This document shows, piece by piece, positions 35,430 to 48,789 of a stretch of DNA of 64,000 nt. The DNA lies in the NCBI GenBank assembly GCA_964017045.1, contig OZ024802.1, forward strand, positions 26,352,293-26,416,292. Direction: 5' to 3'. This DNA is from Omphiscola glabra (lineage: Eukaryota > Mollusca > Gastropoda > Lymnaeidae). The notes below the pieces were generated by a model that searched no databases, was not told the origin of the DNA, and saw nothing but the letters and a program-made list of their open reading frames with translations. Positions within the stretch are counted from its first letter, which is position 1. Every line of letters begins with the position of its first letter. The translations under genes were made by a program, and so were the position numbers.

Positions 35430-38400
35430 CTGAAAACAAAATATACGCATTGTTTTATTTCGTTTCGTTGGGTGGGTACCAGTCTAGATGTTTAGAATCC
35501 CCGAGGATCGTGTCGTTAGATTTTATTAGATTTTAAGTAGGAAAGACGAATAAGCCTGTTAGGAATCTAGCGCGCCTTGTAAATGACCGCGCGTCTGATG
35601 TTGTTGACAAGACTGACACTACCTGACATTTGTGTCTGATGATTTTGATAAGAATGATATTACATGAAATGTTTGTCTAATGTTGGTTGACAATACTGAT
35701 ATCACCTGATATTTTTGTATGATGCTGTTGACATGACTGGCAGCAATCTCTGTTGAAGCTGCTGTTGTAGCACTGGGTCATGGTATCGTCATTTAGAAAG
35801 TAGCAGCTCCATGCTTTGTTGCGGCACACATCGTCTGCCGACAGAATAGAGTTTATGTTACCGTAACAACACGCTTCAAGCCACATGTCGTTAATATCTT
35901 ATTTACCGTAACAACACGCTTCAAGCCACATGTCGTTAATATCTTATTTACCGTAACAACAATATAAAATTATTTTGTTCCCCAAACTGTACGAATTTAC
36001 CAGCGTGCTCCTCCTGATGTCAAAAATCTTAATGAGACCTAACAAGTCCCGGAAATGACTAAGAGAATTCACTGAATGTCTGTTGTTTTTTTTCCCACTA
36101 GTGAAATAATTTAATCTTGATGCATTGTGTTCAAATTGTGTTATTTATGTGATGAGAATGTACAATGCAATCAAAAAACATTTATATTTTGTTTTGATCA
36201 ATAAAAAAAGAATCTTATCGTATCCTATCTTAGTTAAAGATCATCGCCGTAGTTTTCACAATACCCACCTGTCTGAGCAGCAGTCGTCTTGGCAGGGCGC
36301 GATGCGTACGTCACGACGCTATTTGGCTTGGCAGCACGGGTAGTGAAAGGGACGCCGCTGTGACACGTCCCACAGCAGTTCTTAGAGTAATAGATGTCTG
36401 TAGAACCACCAGAACACCATAACGAGCTACAATCCAGCAATCGGTCACCGTATTCACAATCTGCAAAATATATTTTTTATCACGTAACTGTGGTCTGTTA
36501 GGAGTTACAATAATTGCTTCCGGTAAAATCATTAAATATAATATAATTTTTGGAAAATTAAATAACGCAATTCGTACTAGTTACAATAAGTTCTTTTTAA
36601 TTGTAAAAAATTGTAACTACGTTTTAACTCAACCCTGCGTCGCTGGCATCACGACGAGCAGGGCCAATACATCTTCCAAGGCATACACACGTAATTGAAA
36701 GGTCGTTGTAAATTGGTGTTATTTTCATTATCAGCCAAACAGATTATAAGCTGCGCATAGACTGATTTAAATGCTCTGCAAGACTAGAGCTGTTGGTCGA
36801 ATTTCAGCGCACTGGTGTTAGAGCAGTGGTTCTCAACCCTCCTAATGCCGTGACCCTTTAATACGATTCCTCATGTTGTGGTGCCCCCCCCCCACCAACC
36901 TTAAAATTATTTTTTTTTGTTGCTTCTTAATTGTAGAGTATATGTGTTTTCCAATATTCTAGGCCGCCACTGTGTAAAGGTCGTTCGACCCACAAAGTGC
37001 TCGCTACCCACATGTTGAGAGGCACTGTGTTAGAGGAACAAAGAGGAAACTTTCTTGCCTTGCAATAGATCTAGATATATTCGCAGATGCGGTCGATACC
37101 CGAATGAGCACATCCCGCCAGTCGACACTGAAGTTCTGCTGCGATGTCGTAAATCATGCAAGTTTATCAAGCGGCAAGGATCATCTAATTTTAATGAGCT
37201 GTGCAAAATTAAACATTTGTTTCACTTCATATTCACGTGTACTTAAACACAACTTTTTTTATAATGGGTGCCCCCAGTCTGTGAAAATCTTAACTAAAAT
37301 GTTCACTTAATTACTATAGCTTAAAAATATTTGAACGGTTGTGCTTTAAACATCCTTCTACACTAACACACGGTTTATTAATTCCTTACAGATCGTTTTC
37401 CTGGTAATGATCAGTTTTCGTCATCTCTGTCTATCAGCGGATTCTGCAGTGTCAAGATTGTGTATAGATATATAAAATACTTATAATTAAGGTCTTTTTT
37501 TTTAAAGAAAAAAAGAGAGAAATGTGTTTTTGGTTTGAAGATGATGTGGATACTATGAATTGAAGACTTCCAGCTCTCGCCCCGCCCTACTAATGGTATT
37601 CCCCCCACTCTGATCCACAGAGGATCAAATCAAAACACGCCCGTTGAAAGCTTCAGGTCCTGGTGTGGACTCTAAGATTGTGATTACGTCATCCGAACAT
37701 TAACGTCAGCTTTAATGCGCTCACCCTTCACGGTTCTGATGGCGGCTTGGCACGAATTGCAGCAGATTCGTTTGTTGTTCGAACTATAACATCGTCCAGG
37801 GAAGTCCTTAACGAGCTGCGGACAATTCATTCCATTCCATACGATTCCCGTTTCATCTCCAAACATACACATCTCTGCAAAATGTATGACGTACACGAAA
37901 GAAATGTTTACATGACATGATTCAGAAGTCTGACTCATTGAGATCATAAGACAAATCTCATGGCAAAGCCACATTTCTATAAACGTCGTTAATATCATAG
38001 ACAGTTGTGAATCTAAAGTACCACTGGAATGTACTTCACATTGCTGAGTAGTGTAATGAATTGAAGCAGTAAATGCAAACAAATATATCTCTTACCATCC
38101 ACTGTAGGTGCTTGGGGATCGAAGACGCAGTGACCGGAACGACAGATCTGGCACGAGCATAAATAAGGATAACAGTGAATACTAACAGTTCTTTATATTT
38201 TTGAATAGCCAAAAGTTTTCTTAAAAGATGGAAATGGGTGAAACGAAGTTTGGAAAACCTGGAAAGAAAAAAAAAAGAAACAAAACAACGAACAAGAGGA
38301 ATGTGACAGAACAAGAGAAGGTAAGAGATAAATACACAGGAAAAGGGACAGAAGAGAGGAACGGTAAGTCCACTGCGAAGAGCTGGCGGAGAAAAGGTTT

Positions 38401-41400
38401 AACAGGAGAATGAGAACATGACATTTATGCCATTCGGTCTCAAATATATATGTTTATAGCATCGGTCACTGGTTCAAAGATCACCTCAAAGGATAATGAG
38501 GTTCCCACAAGAACGCTAATATAGCCACAAAATTCAAAGACTACCTCTATCACTGACGTGGAATTGCTTAGAAATAACTATATTACCACATGTTCTAAAA
38601 TTCATCTACTTTTAATTCTTGAGCAGTTTCGTACAGCACTGTCTGGTTGCTAGGCATGTCGTACAGCACTGTCTGGTTGCTACGCATGTCACAACTTGTA
38701 CTTCCATTTCGTGACTCATTCAATTTTACGTGTCGGCAATTTTGGAATGAGAATTAGCACAGGTAAGACTGAGGTCATGACACTATAGGTACAGACAAGA
38801 CTGAGGTCATGTCACTATAATCAAAGATATGACTGAGGTCATGTCACTATAGGTACAGAAAATACCGAGGTCATGTCACTATAGGTACAGAAAATACCGA
38901 GGTCATGTCACTATAGGTACAGAAAATACCGAGGTCATGTCAATATAGGTACAGAAAATACCGAGGTCATGTCACTATAGGTGCAGATAGGACTGATGTC
39001 ATGTCACTGTAGGCACAGATAAGGCTAAGGTCTTGTCAAAAAAGATAGACTGAGGTCATGTCACTATAGGCACAGATAAGACTGAGGTCATTTCACCTGT
39101 AGGTCACGCCCCACCCAACTGCTCCAACCACACCATGAATTTACATTTCTGGGAAGCATTTTTGCTGAAGACGGAAAGAAGGTCAGATAGAAAAGAATGC
39201 AGAGGGCAGACGCTGTCAGCTATCAATTATCCCCGCAACCACGGCAACGAAAACATTAAGATGTATACAAAAGCCAAACAGATAAACGCTGTCTTTATTT
39301 AAACTCTAACTTATCAGTGTTAGAGCTAGATCTGAATAAAATTATGGAGAAAAAAAATTTGTTTACCGGCGAGTTACGACTTTTATAACCTGCAGCTGGT
39401 GAAACGAGATGTGACCGCATTTTGAACAAGGAAATAAGAGAAATAGTTGGTTCCATAACAATCATGTCCCGAAAACCAAATTAATTGCCTAGACCATCTC
39501 GCCAGAATGCCTCTCAGTAAAACTTGCATAGCACGCATCTACAATCACTGGAACTCATGTTTCAGAGCCAGTGGGAAACCACGACGACGGTGGATGGACT
39601 GTGCTAAAGACACCCTCAAAGACCACACCGTGAGCCTTCATAAGCCTCACACCTTGCAGAAGATCGCCAACACCCCCCCCCCCGACCCCTTAACTTTTGT
39701 GACGCCTCCCCCGAAAAAGCGGACATAAGAAGTAGAGATCTATGTTCTGACACTCACCTTGCCATTCCCACACGTCGTACCGTCCAATGCTTCTCTTGGG
39801 TAGCACAAATGTGTCAGTGCATCCAAGCAATACATGCGGTGGCAAATATCTGTCCCATTTGTTAGTAGCCCCTGTACGACAGTGGGATATAAAGCACAGT
39901 AAAATATGAATCTCAAGAATATTAAAAAAAATTAGAGACGTGGTATGCAAAAACGAATACATTTTCCGTTACTCACGCGACATAATTTGGAGCCGGACCC
40001 GTGGGTTGCCTGGCACTGCTGGTCAGGTGGAACCTCCTGTCCCAGCAGACGTCCACTCACATCCGGGAAATTGTCCGTGGGTGGATGACCAGTCAAACAT
40101 GTAATTCCCCGTCTGTACAAATATGGACATGAGGGTATTTACTAAAAATGCTTCCTGACACACGTCATTTAGTACAGCAATAGAAAAGAAAGAATAACAT
40201 ATTATAGAGCAACATCATTACATTAAAAAAAAAAAAAGTAAATAAATAAAATAATGAAATCGATTTATTTTTGTTTAAAAAAAAAGATAACCAAAGTATA
40301 TGACTAACAATATTTCCTATGTTAAAACTCATGAGCCATTTACTCGCGTTAACAGTGTTATATAGCCTGAGTTATTTAATACCCGGGAAGTCGTCTCGGG
40401 GCTCAAAACAATCTTCAGAACCTAAAGAAATCTAGGTTTTCACTCTAATCCTCATAAAAAAAACAACATGTTAAACAGCTGAAATTAACGTTGACTAATA
40501 AACTTGTTAAAAAGCTGATGTTAACGTTGATTAATAAACCTGTTAAAAAGCTGATGTTAACGTTGATTAATAAACCTGTTAAAAATCTGATGTTAACGTT
40601 GATTAATAAACCTGTTAAAAAGCTGATGTTAACGTTGATTAATAAACCTGTTAAAAAGCTGATGTTAACGTTGATTAATAAACCTGTTAAAAAGCTGATG
40701 TTAACGTTGACTAATAAACTTGTTAAAAAGCTGATGTTAACGTTGATTAATAAAGCTGTTAAACAACTGACGTAAACGTAAACTAGTAAAGAATTAACTA
40801 TGTAAATTAATCAAGGTTTTAAAGATGAAAATGAGACACCCCGGAGAAGTGCAAAGAAAAAAATGAAGACACACTGTGAGTATTATCCGTTATACGACAT
40901 ACGACTGGTTTTAGTATACATACGGTTTGTATCAGTTAGATCTCGTGAATTTATATAATGTAAATATCATAAGCGAATTATTGGTGCATAAAGCAGTAAA
41001 GGCTAAACAATTTTACTCGGTTGTCATTGGATTGGGAACAAAATGTTTAGGCGGTAAAGACTAACGTTGGACCGATATTGAAATAAATACGGTAATGTTA
41101 AGGCGGTAAAGACTAACGTGGGACCGATAATGAAATAAATACGGTAATGTTTAGGCGGTAAAGACTAACGTGGGACCAATATTGGAATAAATACGGTAAT
41201 GTTTAGGTGGTAAAGACTAACGTGGGACCAATATTGGAATAAATACGGTAATGTTAAGGCGGTAAAGACTAACGTTGGACCGATATTGAAATAAATACTG
41301 TAAGAACGATACCCAAAGCAAGTCAGATGAACAACTAAAAATGTATTTTAAGCAAAAATTGTATCATGAAATACAACACCAACTTCAAATTTTAGTTAAC

Positions 41401-44400
41401 ATCTCGCTGGTAACAATGCTCAAGCAAAAAATAAAATATTGGTACAATTATAATGGGGAAAAAAAAAGATTTTTAATCGCACTAAAATGCAGAAAACAAA
41501 ACAAACTATCCCATATTTTGTCCCCCCCCCCCCCACACCAAAGACTGGCAACCGCATATTTTTTTAACGTCCCTGAATTTTATCAATATTCGAATGTGCC
41601 ACCCGCTTTTTCATGTCAGATTTATTACACGAACTATTTCTGTAAAAAAAGTAAAGGAAAATTGAACGCAACAAACGCGCTTGCTATATTTGTAAAGAAG
41701 CACCTAAAGTACAGTTGTCGGCATATTATTTCGTGACATCAGTGGCGTCTGGTAACTTTAAAACTGATTTTTATATGTTTGGGGGGTGGGGCTGAAAATT
41801 TGACAGAAGAGGCGTTTGTCGGCGACGAGTGTATCTGCCAAGTTTCAGCTCGATAGGATGACGGGAGGTGGGTCCATCCCCCCAATCCGAAGCTTTTTGC
41901 CGTCAAAAACACGCGAACAAAAAAGGAGAGTTAATAAAAATGATTTAAAAGTATGGCCACTTACGACGTCAGCATCAGTCGCCGCACATACGTAGTGAAA
42001 TACGCCACACTACATGGTGAAAACTGCCACGGGTGGAACACGGTCGATTGCGTCTCTGGGGTGCCAGTGACGGCCGCCATGATGTATCGATCTGAAAAGT
42101 AGCATCGGTTACCTTCGCCGTCATGCTCTGCGGAGAGGCTGTTGGTAAACATGTATCAGGTTCGTGAGAATTTTAACAGATTTTTGGGGGAATAAGAGGA
42201 GTAAATACTGACAATGAAGTAACAATATATAATATTCCCTGCAAGCGCGCACTAAAGGCCTTCAGCATCAATCCTATTGAATGGGTGCAGACAGCCCCAA
42301 GAGAGCCAGGTGGAGATCAGCTGCCAAGAAGGGGGCTCCATCTTATGAAGCCAGTACAGCTGAGACACGCAGGCCAGCCCGAAAGAGCAACATTGGATCA
42401 CAAACTAAAGCAACTAGCCCATGCCCGCGGTGCCAGAGACTATTCCGAGCACGGATCGGACTAGCAAACCAACTACGAACTCGACGTGCCCCCACCCCCT
42501 AAACTAGATGACTTAGTGGTCCTAGTCGATGTTTACTATATATATATTTATTTTTATGCTGGCATCGGTATGTCACAAGGTTAAGTTGGTGTGGAATTCG
42601 CAGGATGAAATCCACAAGGCCTGGGATTATTCTTCTAGGATTATAAGCTGGTTCCCAACAGCAAATCGGCTCTCTCCACGCCGTTGGATAACCCAAGGGA
42701 ACATCATGTACATGATACAGCTTGGCACCAGTGGCATCGCAGGAGTTTTCGAAATGTTTCATTGTGTCAATGTTATCCGACTACGGGACTCCATCTCCGG
42801 CTTTGATTTCAGAGTCTCCTTCTCTTAGATGACTTGCTCCCCAAGGTTAACGAGTCCCATCCACAATAGACTCTATAAAGGCTCTATAAATATACCCCCA
42901 TATTAATTTCAACACCACAAAAATTGAACACCTAGACAATGATAAACACGAACCCTGCACCTTAACAACATCACAAACCACGCTATTGCGAACCTGTGAG
43001 CGAGCTCGTGGCTGGCCAAACTGATGCTATGATAGTCATCCATTTCCTCTACGACTGACACGCTGGCGCCGTCCGTCTTACACAGTGTTGATATGTAGGC
43101 AATACCTGTGAAGATTTTACATACTTTTGACATCCCGTAGCGAAAATCCCACGATTCGGTGTTAAGATCCTAAACCATAGGTACGTACAGGAGTAAGCTT
43201 CGGATCACAGATGCTACTTTTCAGACAAGTGCTATTTTAAAAAAAAATTAATTCTGCTTTGACTGTTCGCTGACGAAGGCTTCTGGCCGACACGTTCACT
43301 GTATTGTTGTGTTATCTTTTCTCAGGCTTGCCAATACTCAGTATGCTCATTACTATTATTTTTTTCTAGCCCGAGTTCAGGCTCTCCCTCGTTTTAATTG
43401 GTAGCCACTCTTATAATATTATGCGCTGTTGCTTTGAGCTGTATAGATTTTTGGTTCAATTGTTAAAAAAATATATATATATATATATTTAAATGTTTAT
43501 TTCTTTTATTTTCTTCGTAACTGATTATTATTTTTTTAGTATACTGATCTAAATCCTAAATTATAGGCAGTTATAAAGGTTCTCAAAATGTCGTTGAATT
43601 ACCTGCAGTTTGGTGATCTGCCTTACCAGTAAGGTCGTACCTAGAAATTCAAATACACAATACCAGTAAAAATTAAGTTAAAATTTAGTACAGACGTTTA
43701 CAATGTTAACATTATGTGCAGTAATGTTGTTTCTTTAAAAAACAATTTTTAAAATTTTTCCTTTTAAAAATAATTCTCTCCATTTTTCATTTCATTTTTG
43801 AAGTTATTTAAATGAAAGAAAAGTACATTAATCACCCTGTAAAAAGCATGGCCACTATCTACCCTGTACAAATATGACCATTACTAGACCCGTAAAAAGC
43901 ATGGCCATTAACCACGCTGTACAAATCACGACGATTACTTATTCTGTACAAAGCATGACACATTACTCACCCTGTACAAAGCATGACCATTACTCACCCT
44001 GTGAAAAGCATGGCGTGGTCAAATAAAGCCCCGATGTCTTTCGCCCTTTGGGCGATAAAGTATTTGAAGGCTTCTAGAGCCTTTAGAGAGTCGATTGTAT
44101 TGCCTGGGTGATAGGTGTCTGCCAGCGGTGATGCGGATGATGACTGGAAATGAAACGAATAGAAGTATGGTCAAATCGAAGTATGGCACCATAGTATGTA
44201 TGGTAAATAAATGTCTGGTGAAATAGAAGTATGGTCAAATAGAAATATGGTACCATAGTAGAAATGGTCAAATGGATGTCTGGTAAAATAGAAGTATGGT
44301 CAAATAGATGTATGGTCAAATATAAATATCGTCAAATAGAAATATAGTCAATTAGATATATGGTAAAACAGTACTATGATCAAATAGAACTAAGGTCAAA

Positions 44401-46969
44401 TAGAACTATAGTCAAATAGAAATATGGTCAAATAGAAACATGGTCAAATAGATGTATGGTCAAAAAGAAGAATGGTCAAATAAAAGAATTGTCAAATAGA
44501 AGAATGGTCAAATTGAGGAATGGCGATTTTCTTATGTCGAGTTCGCGATTAGAAATCCCGCCCGGGCGGGGGGGGGGGGGGGTGAATTCGGGGTAGGATG
44601 GGGTGAAAGATGGAGGAATGGAATGAAACAGGAAAGTTGTTTATACAGGTAGGAGTTAGTTGAAACACGGTTATGTTAATAGCAAATTGGTATAAAAAAG
44701 TACACGTTTGCTATAAGTATTGTTGTTTATTGCGTCTATCATTTAAGACGTAAAGTGAAGATTGCATTGGCGGTTGCGTGTCGAGCATGGCCAGCTGTTG
44801 AACTATAGATGTCGGTACCAATAAAGATAGGTAAAATTATATGAGCTGAGAGGTGTCGTTTGGAGTTATACACCTGTCAAAATTGGACATGCCCTTCATT
44901 TAGTAGACAATATGCAGGTAGGTGACGTGAAGTGCCCAAAGTCACATCAACGCGACTACTGTGAAATCATCGCAACCGAAATCACAAGGTCCTGGGATTT
45001 TTGTCTATTTGAGTGGGACACAAGACAGCAAATACCCACTCTCAAGGCCGACCCTATCAATGCGGAGCCCTATGCGAAACGGATTGCGCGGGGCCCATTC
45101 TGTGTAGAGGATAAGGATAATAAGTGAAAATTAAGATTTTGTATTAGAAAATAAATTCGGGCCGGGCCTATGAAAGTGCGGGGCCCATTGCGGCCGCATC
45201 GATTGCAGTCGCCTAAGGCCGGCCCTGCCCACTCTCCAAGCATTGGTGATGATCCTATGTGTATGACCCAGCTCGGAACTAGGAGCTCCATAAGAGTTGA
45301 CGGTATTGTCCCTATTTAACTTTTCTCGGACCTGTTAAGAGTACTATTTTGGGACTACATGTTCGGGGTTTGCACTCTAAGCTGAGTTGCCCTCCAAGTT
45401 TAGCTAATCCTGTCCACATGGGGTGCTGGGGTTGTTTTTGGCGGTCTAAGGCATTTGTTTGCACTCTAAGCTAAGTTGCCCTCCAAGTTTAGCGAATCCT
45501 GTCCACACGGGGTGCTGGGGTGGTTTTTGGCTGTCTAAGGCATTTGTTTGCACCCCCGTCAAAAAGATTCGATGCGATTTACACCGCGCAGCCACCCAGC
45601 CACTCATGTGGTTTAAAGCCACATGTACATGACGCCGAAGAAGAGATAACAATCAAGATTGTACAGGACGTTGAAGAAGAGATCACAATCAAGATTGTAC
45701 AGGACGTTGAAGAAGTGATCACAAACAAGATTGTACAGGACGTTGAAGAAAAGATCACAATCAAGATTGTACAGGACGTTGAAGAAGTGATTACAATCGA
45801 GATTGTACAGGACGTTGAAGAAGATATCACAATCGAGATTGTCAAAATTGATGTAGTTTTGTCATTACCTCTACCACAAAGACTTGACTCAGATAAACAC
45901 GTATGATGAATGTATTTTGAATGGACTGGATGGATTGGTACCTCTGGTCAACCTTAAAGGAAATTAAATTAAGACAAAATTGTTTGCAGTTAGATCTCAT
46001 GACAAGAAATAGGATTTTAGCGAAAAATGTTGTATTCTTGTCATCATAAAGATTGGATTAAAAATATTTTTATTTCTAATAACGATTCTACATGCTCCTA
46101 AGCATCGTAAGTTGGAATATTCATAAAGAAGTCATTTGTTTACCCCATTGAATACGAATGCAAAATATTCCCGTATTTTTTGCAGTGCTGCTTCTCTGTC
46201 GTTTCCAGCAGCTGCCAGAAAGTGCCTGTACACCAAGTAGTCAACTACAGCAGCAACATCAACGGAATAGATCGGGGTCGATCTACGGCGTCTTAGGAAT
46301 TTGGAAAATATTCCTAGCCCCTCGGATGAGCCTTCGGAATCCAAATGTATGTGTGATTGGTTGGACCACGGGTCGATCATTTGATCTTTGAAGTCGGTAT
46401 CGATGATTTTGAGGATGGCCGTCTTGATGTCTTGATTTTGGGAGTCCAGATCCAAAAATGTTGAAACATCGGAAACTGTTGGTCTTCTTTTGGGTACCAT
46501 CACCTCCAATGCTGAATGTGGGATAAAATGGCTTTAAACAAACGATCCCCTTATATCTAACTTAAAACGATTGATATTCAATTCTGCTTGATATAACCTT
46601 ATGTTATGGATTAATTGTAGGCATCGGTTATCAATCTAGCTCGTCATGTTGTAATGAAATCCTGCAGACACGCCCACTGGGGATGTGGTAATATGAAATA
46701 AAATCATAATAAGGGCTCTACTACCTTGAGGTGCACGCCCAATAAGGTTGCGTGTGTGTGTGTGTGTGTGTGTGTTTGTGTGTTTGTGTGTGTGTGTTTG
46801 TATGTGTGTGTTTGTGTGTGTGTGTGTGTTTGTGTGTGTGTTTGTGTGTGTGTGTTTGTGTGTGTGTGTTCGTATTGATTTTTGTTTTGGTTTTGTTGTT
46901 TATATTTATTTTTTTGTAGTTTTAATTTTAAAAGTTTGTGTTCGCGTGTGTGTGTGTGTTTGTGTGTTT

Positions 46970-47001
<32 letters not shown>

Positions 47002-48749
47002 TCGCGTGTGTGTGTGTGTGTCTTATCTATTACAATACGAGATCTATAGGAAAACTTTATTGCAATTCTGGTAAAACGAAAACTATTCAAATATTAGTTG
47101 AACAATAAATGTTAATGAACGCTCAATTGAGATCTGGTCACCAAATTCTTAGATGATATCGCCCGTGTCAAGATCTAGATAGCAAATTCTTACATGGAAT
47201 CTGAATAATGAAATGTCAGCTGAGATATTGTTGACAAATGATCAGTTTGCATCTGGTTAGCCATCACAGACGCTTTCCTACTATGGCTACAGTTTAAAAA
47301 TGAGACCAGTCCGTTCAACGTAAAGACACAGCTTCCAGCCAGTTCAACGATAAGACAGAGCGACCAGCCAGTTCAACGTAAAAATACACGACCAGGCTGT
47401 TCAACTTAAAGACACATCGACTAGCCAGCTCAACGTAAAGACACAGCGACCAGCCAGCTCAACGTAAAGACACAGCGACCAGCCAGCTCAACGTAAAGAC
47501 ACAGCGACCAGCCAGCTCAACGTAAAGACACAGCGATCAGCCAGCTCAACGTAAAGACACAGCGACCAGCCAGCTCAACGTAAAGACACAGCGACCAGCC
47601 AGCTCAACGTAAAGACACAGCGACCAGCCAGCTCAACGTAAAGACACAGCGACCAGCCAGCTCAACGTAAAGACACAGCGACCAGCCAGCTCAACGTAAA
47701 GACACAGCGACCAGCCAGCTCAACGTAAAGACACAGCGACCAGCCAGCTCAACGTAAAGACACAGCGACCAGCCAGCTCAACGTAAAGACACAGCGACCA
47801 GCCAGCTCAACGTAAAGACACAGCGACCAGCCAGCTCAACGTAAAGACACAGCGACCAGCCAGCTCAACGTAAAGACACAGCGACCAGCCAGCTCAACGT
47901 AAAGACACAGCGACCAGCCAGCTCAACGTAAAGACACAGCGACCAGCCAGCTCAACGTAAAGACACAGCGACCAGCCAGCTCAACGTAAAGACACAGCGA
48001 CCAGCCAGCTCAACGTAAAGACACAGCGACCAGCCAGCTCAACGTAAAGACACAGCGACCAGCCAGCTCAACGTAAAGACACAGCGACCAGCCAGCTCAA
48101 CGTAAAGACACAGCGACCAGCCAGCTCAACGTAAAGACACAGCGACCAGCCAGCTCAACGTAAAGACACAGCGACCAGCCAGCTCAACGTAAAGACACAG
48201 CGACCAGCCAGCTCAACGTAAAGACACAGCGACCAGCCAGCTCAACGTAAAGACACAGCGACCAGCCAGCTCAACGTAAAGACACAGCGACCAGCCAGCT
48301 CAACGTAAAGACACAGCGACCAGCCAGCTCAACGTAAAGACACAGCGACCAGCCAGCTCAACGTAAAGACACAGCGACCAGCCAGCTCAACGTAAAGACA
48401 CAGCGACCAGCCAGCTCAACGTAAAGACACAGCGACCAGCCAGCTCAACGTAAAGACACTGCCAGTCCGTTACTTACGTGCTTGCACAAAGTCCTCTATT
48501 GTTGGATGCCGCACTTTGTGGACCTCGAGGCTATATAACTCGCCATCAGCCTCGGCCGGCGACGAGGGCGAATCTGCCGTGGTTGATCTTTGTGGCGCTG
48601 ATGTCGTCTTTGTCTGAGAACCAGATTTCATTCTTTTCTCGGATTTCAAGAAATAGCTCTCCCCGGAGATTTTGAATTCCCCTTTCTGGAATCAAAATAT
48701 TGAAATAAAATTTAAAAAAAAAAAAATCATTATTACATAAAGGGAATTA

Positions 48750-48789
<40 letters not shown>

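Noticed and set aside
39690..39962. 90-codon minus frame ending near 39,690
   Set aside because: Splice phase from exons 11 and 13 and the motif ALDGTTCGNGK place the real coding sequence in another frame of the same region (39,758-39,871).
45640..45845. Antisense Ser/Thr/Ile-rich frame read as part of the protease
   Set aside because: Exon 6 ends at a clear donor (gag|gtaatg at 45,869) before the array, and the next exon at 44,143 joins in phase with good homology.
45520..45906. 128-codon + frame with VEEEITIKIVQD repeats
   Set aside because: A 36-bp minisatellite inside intron 6 of the protease. The end of the frame overlaps protease exon 6 on the other strand, which has much stronger support.
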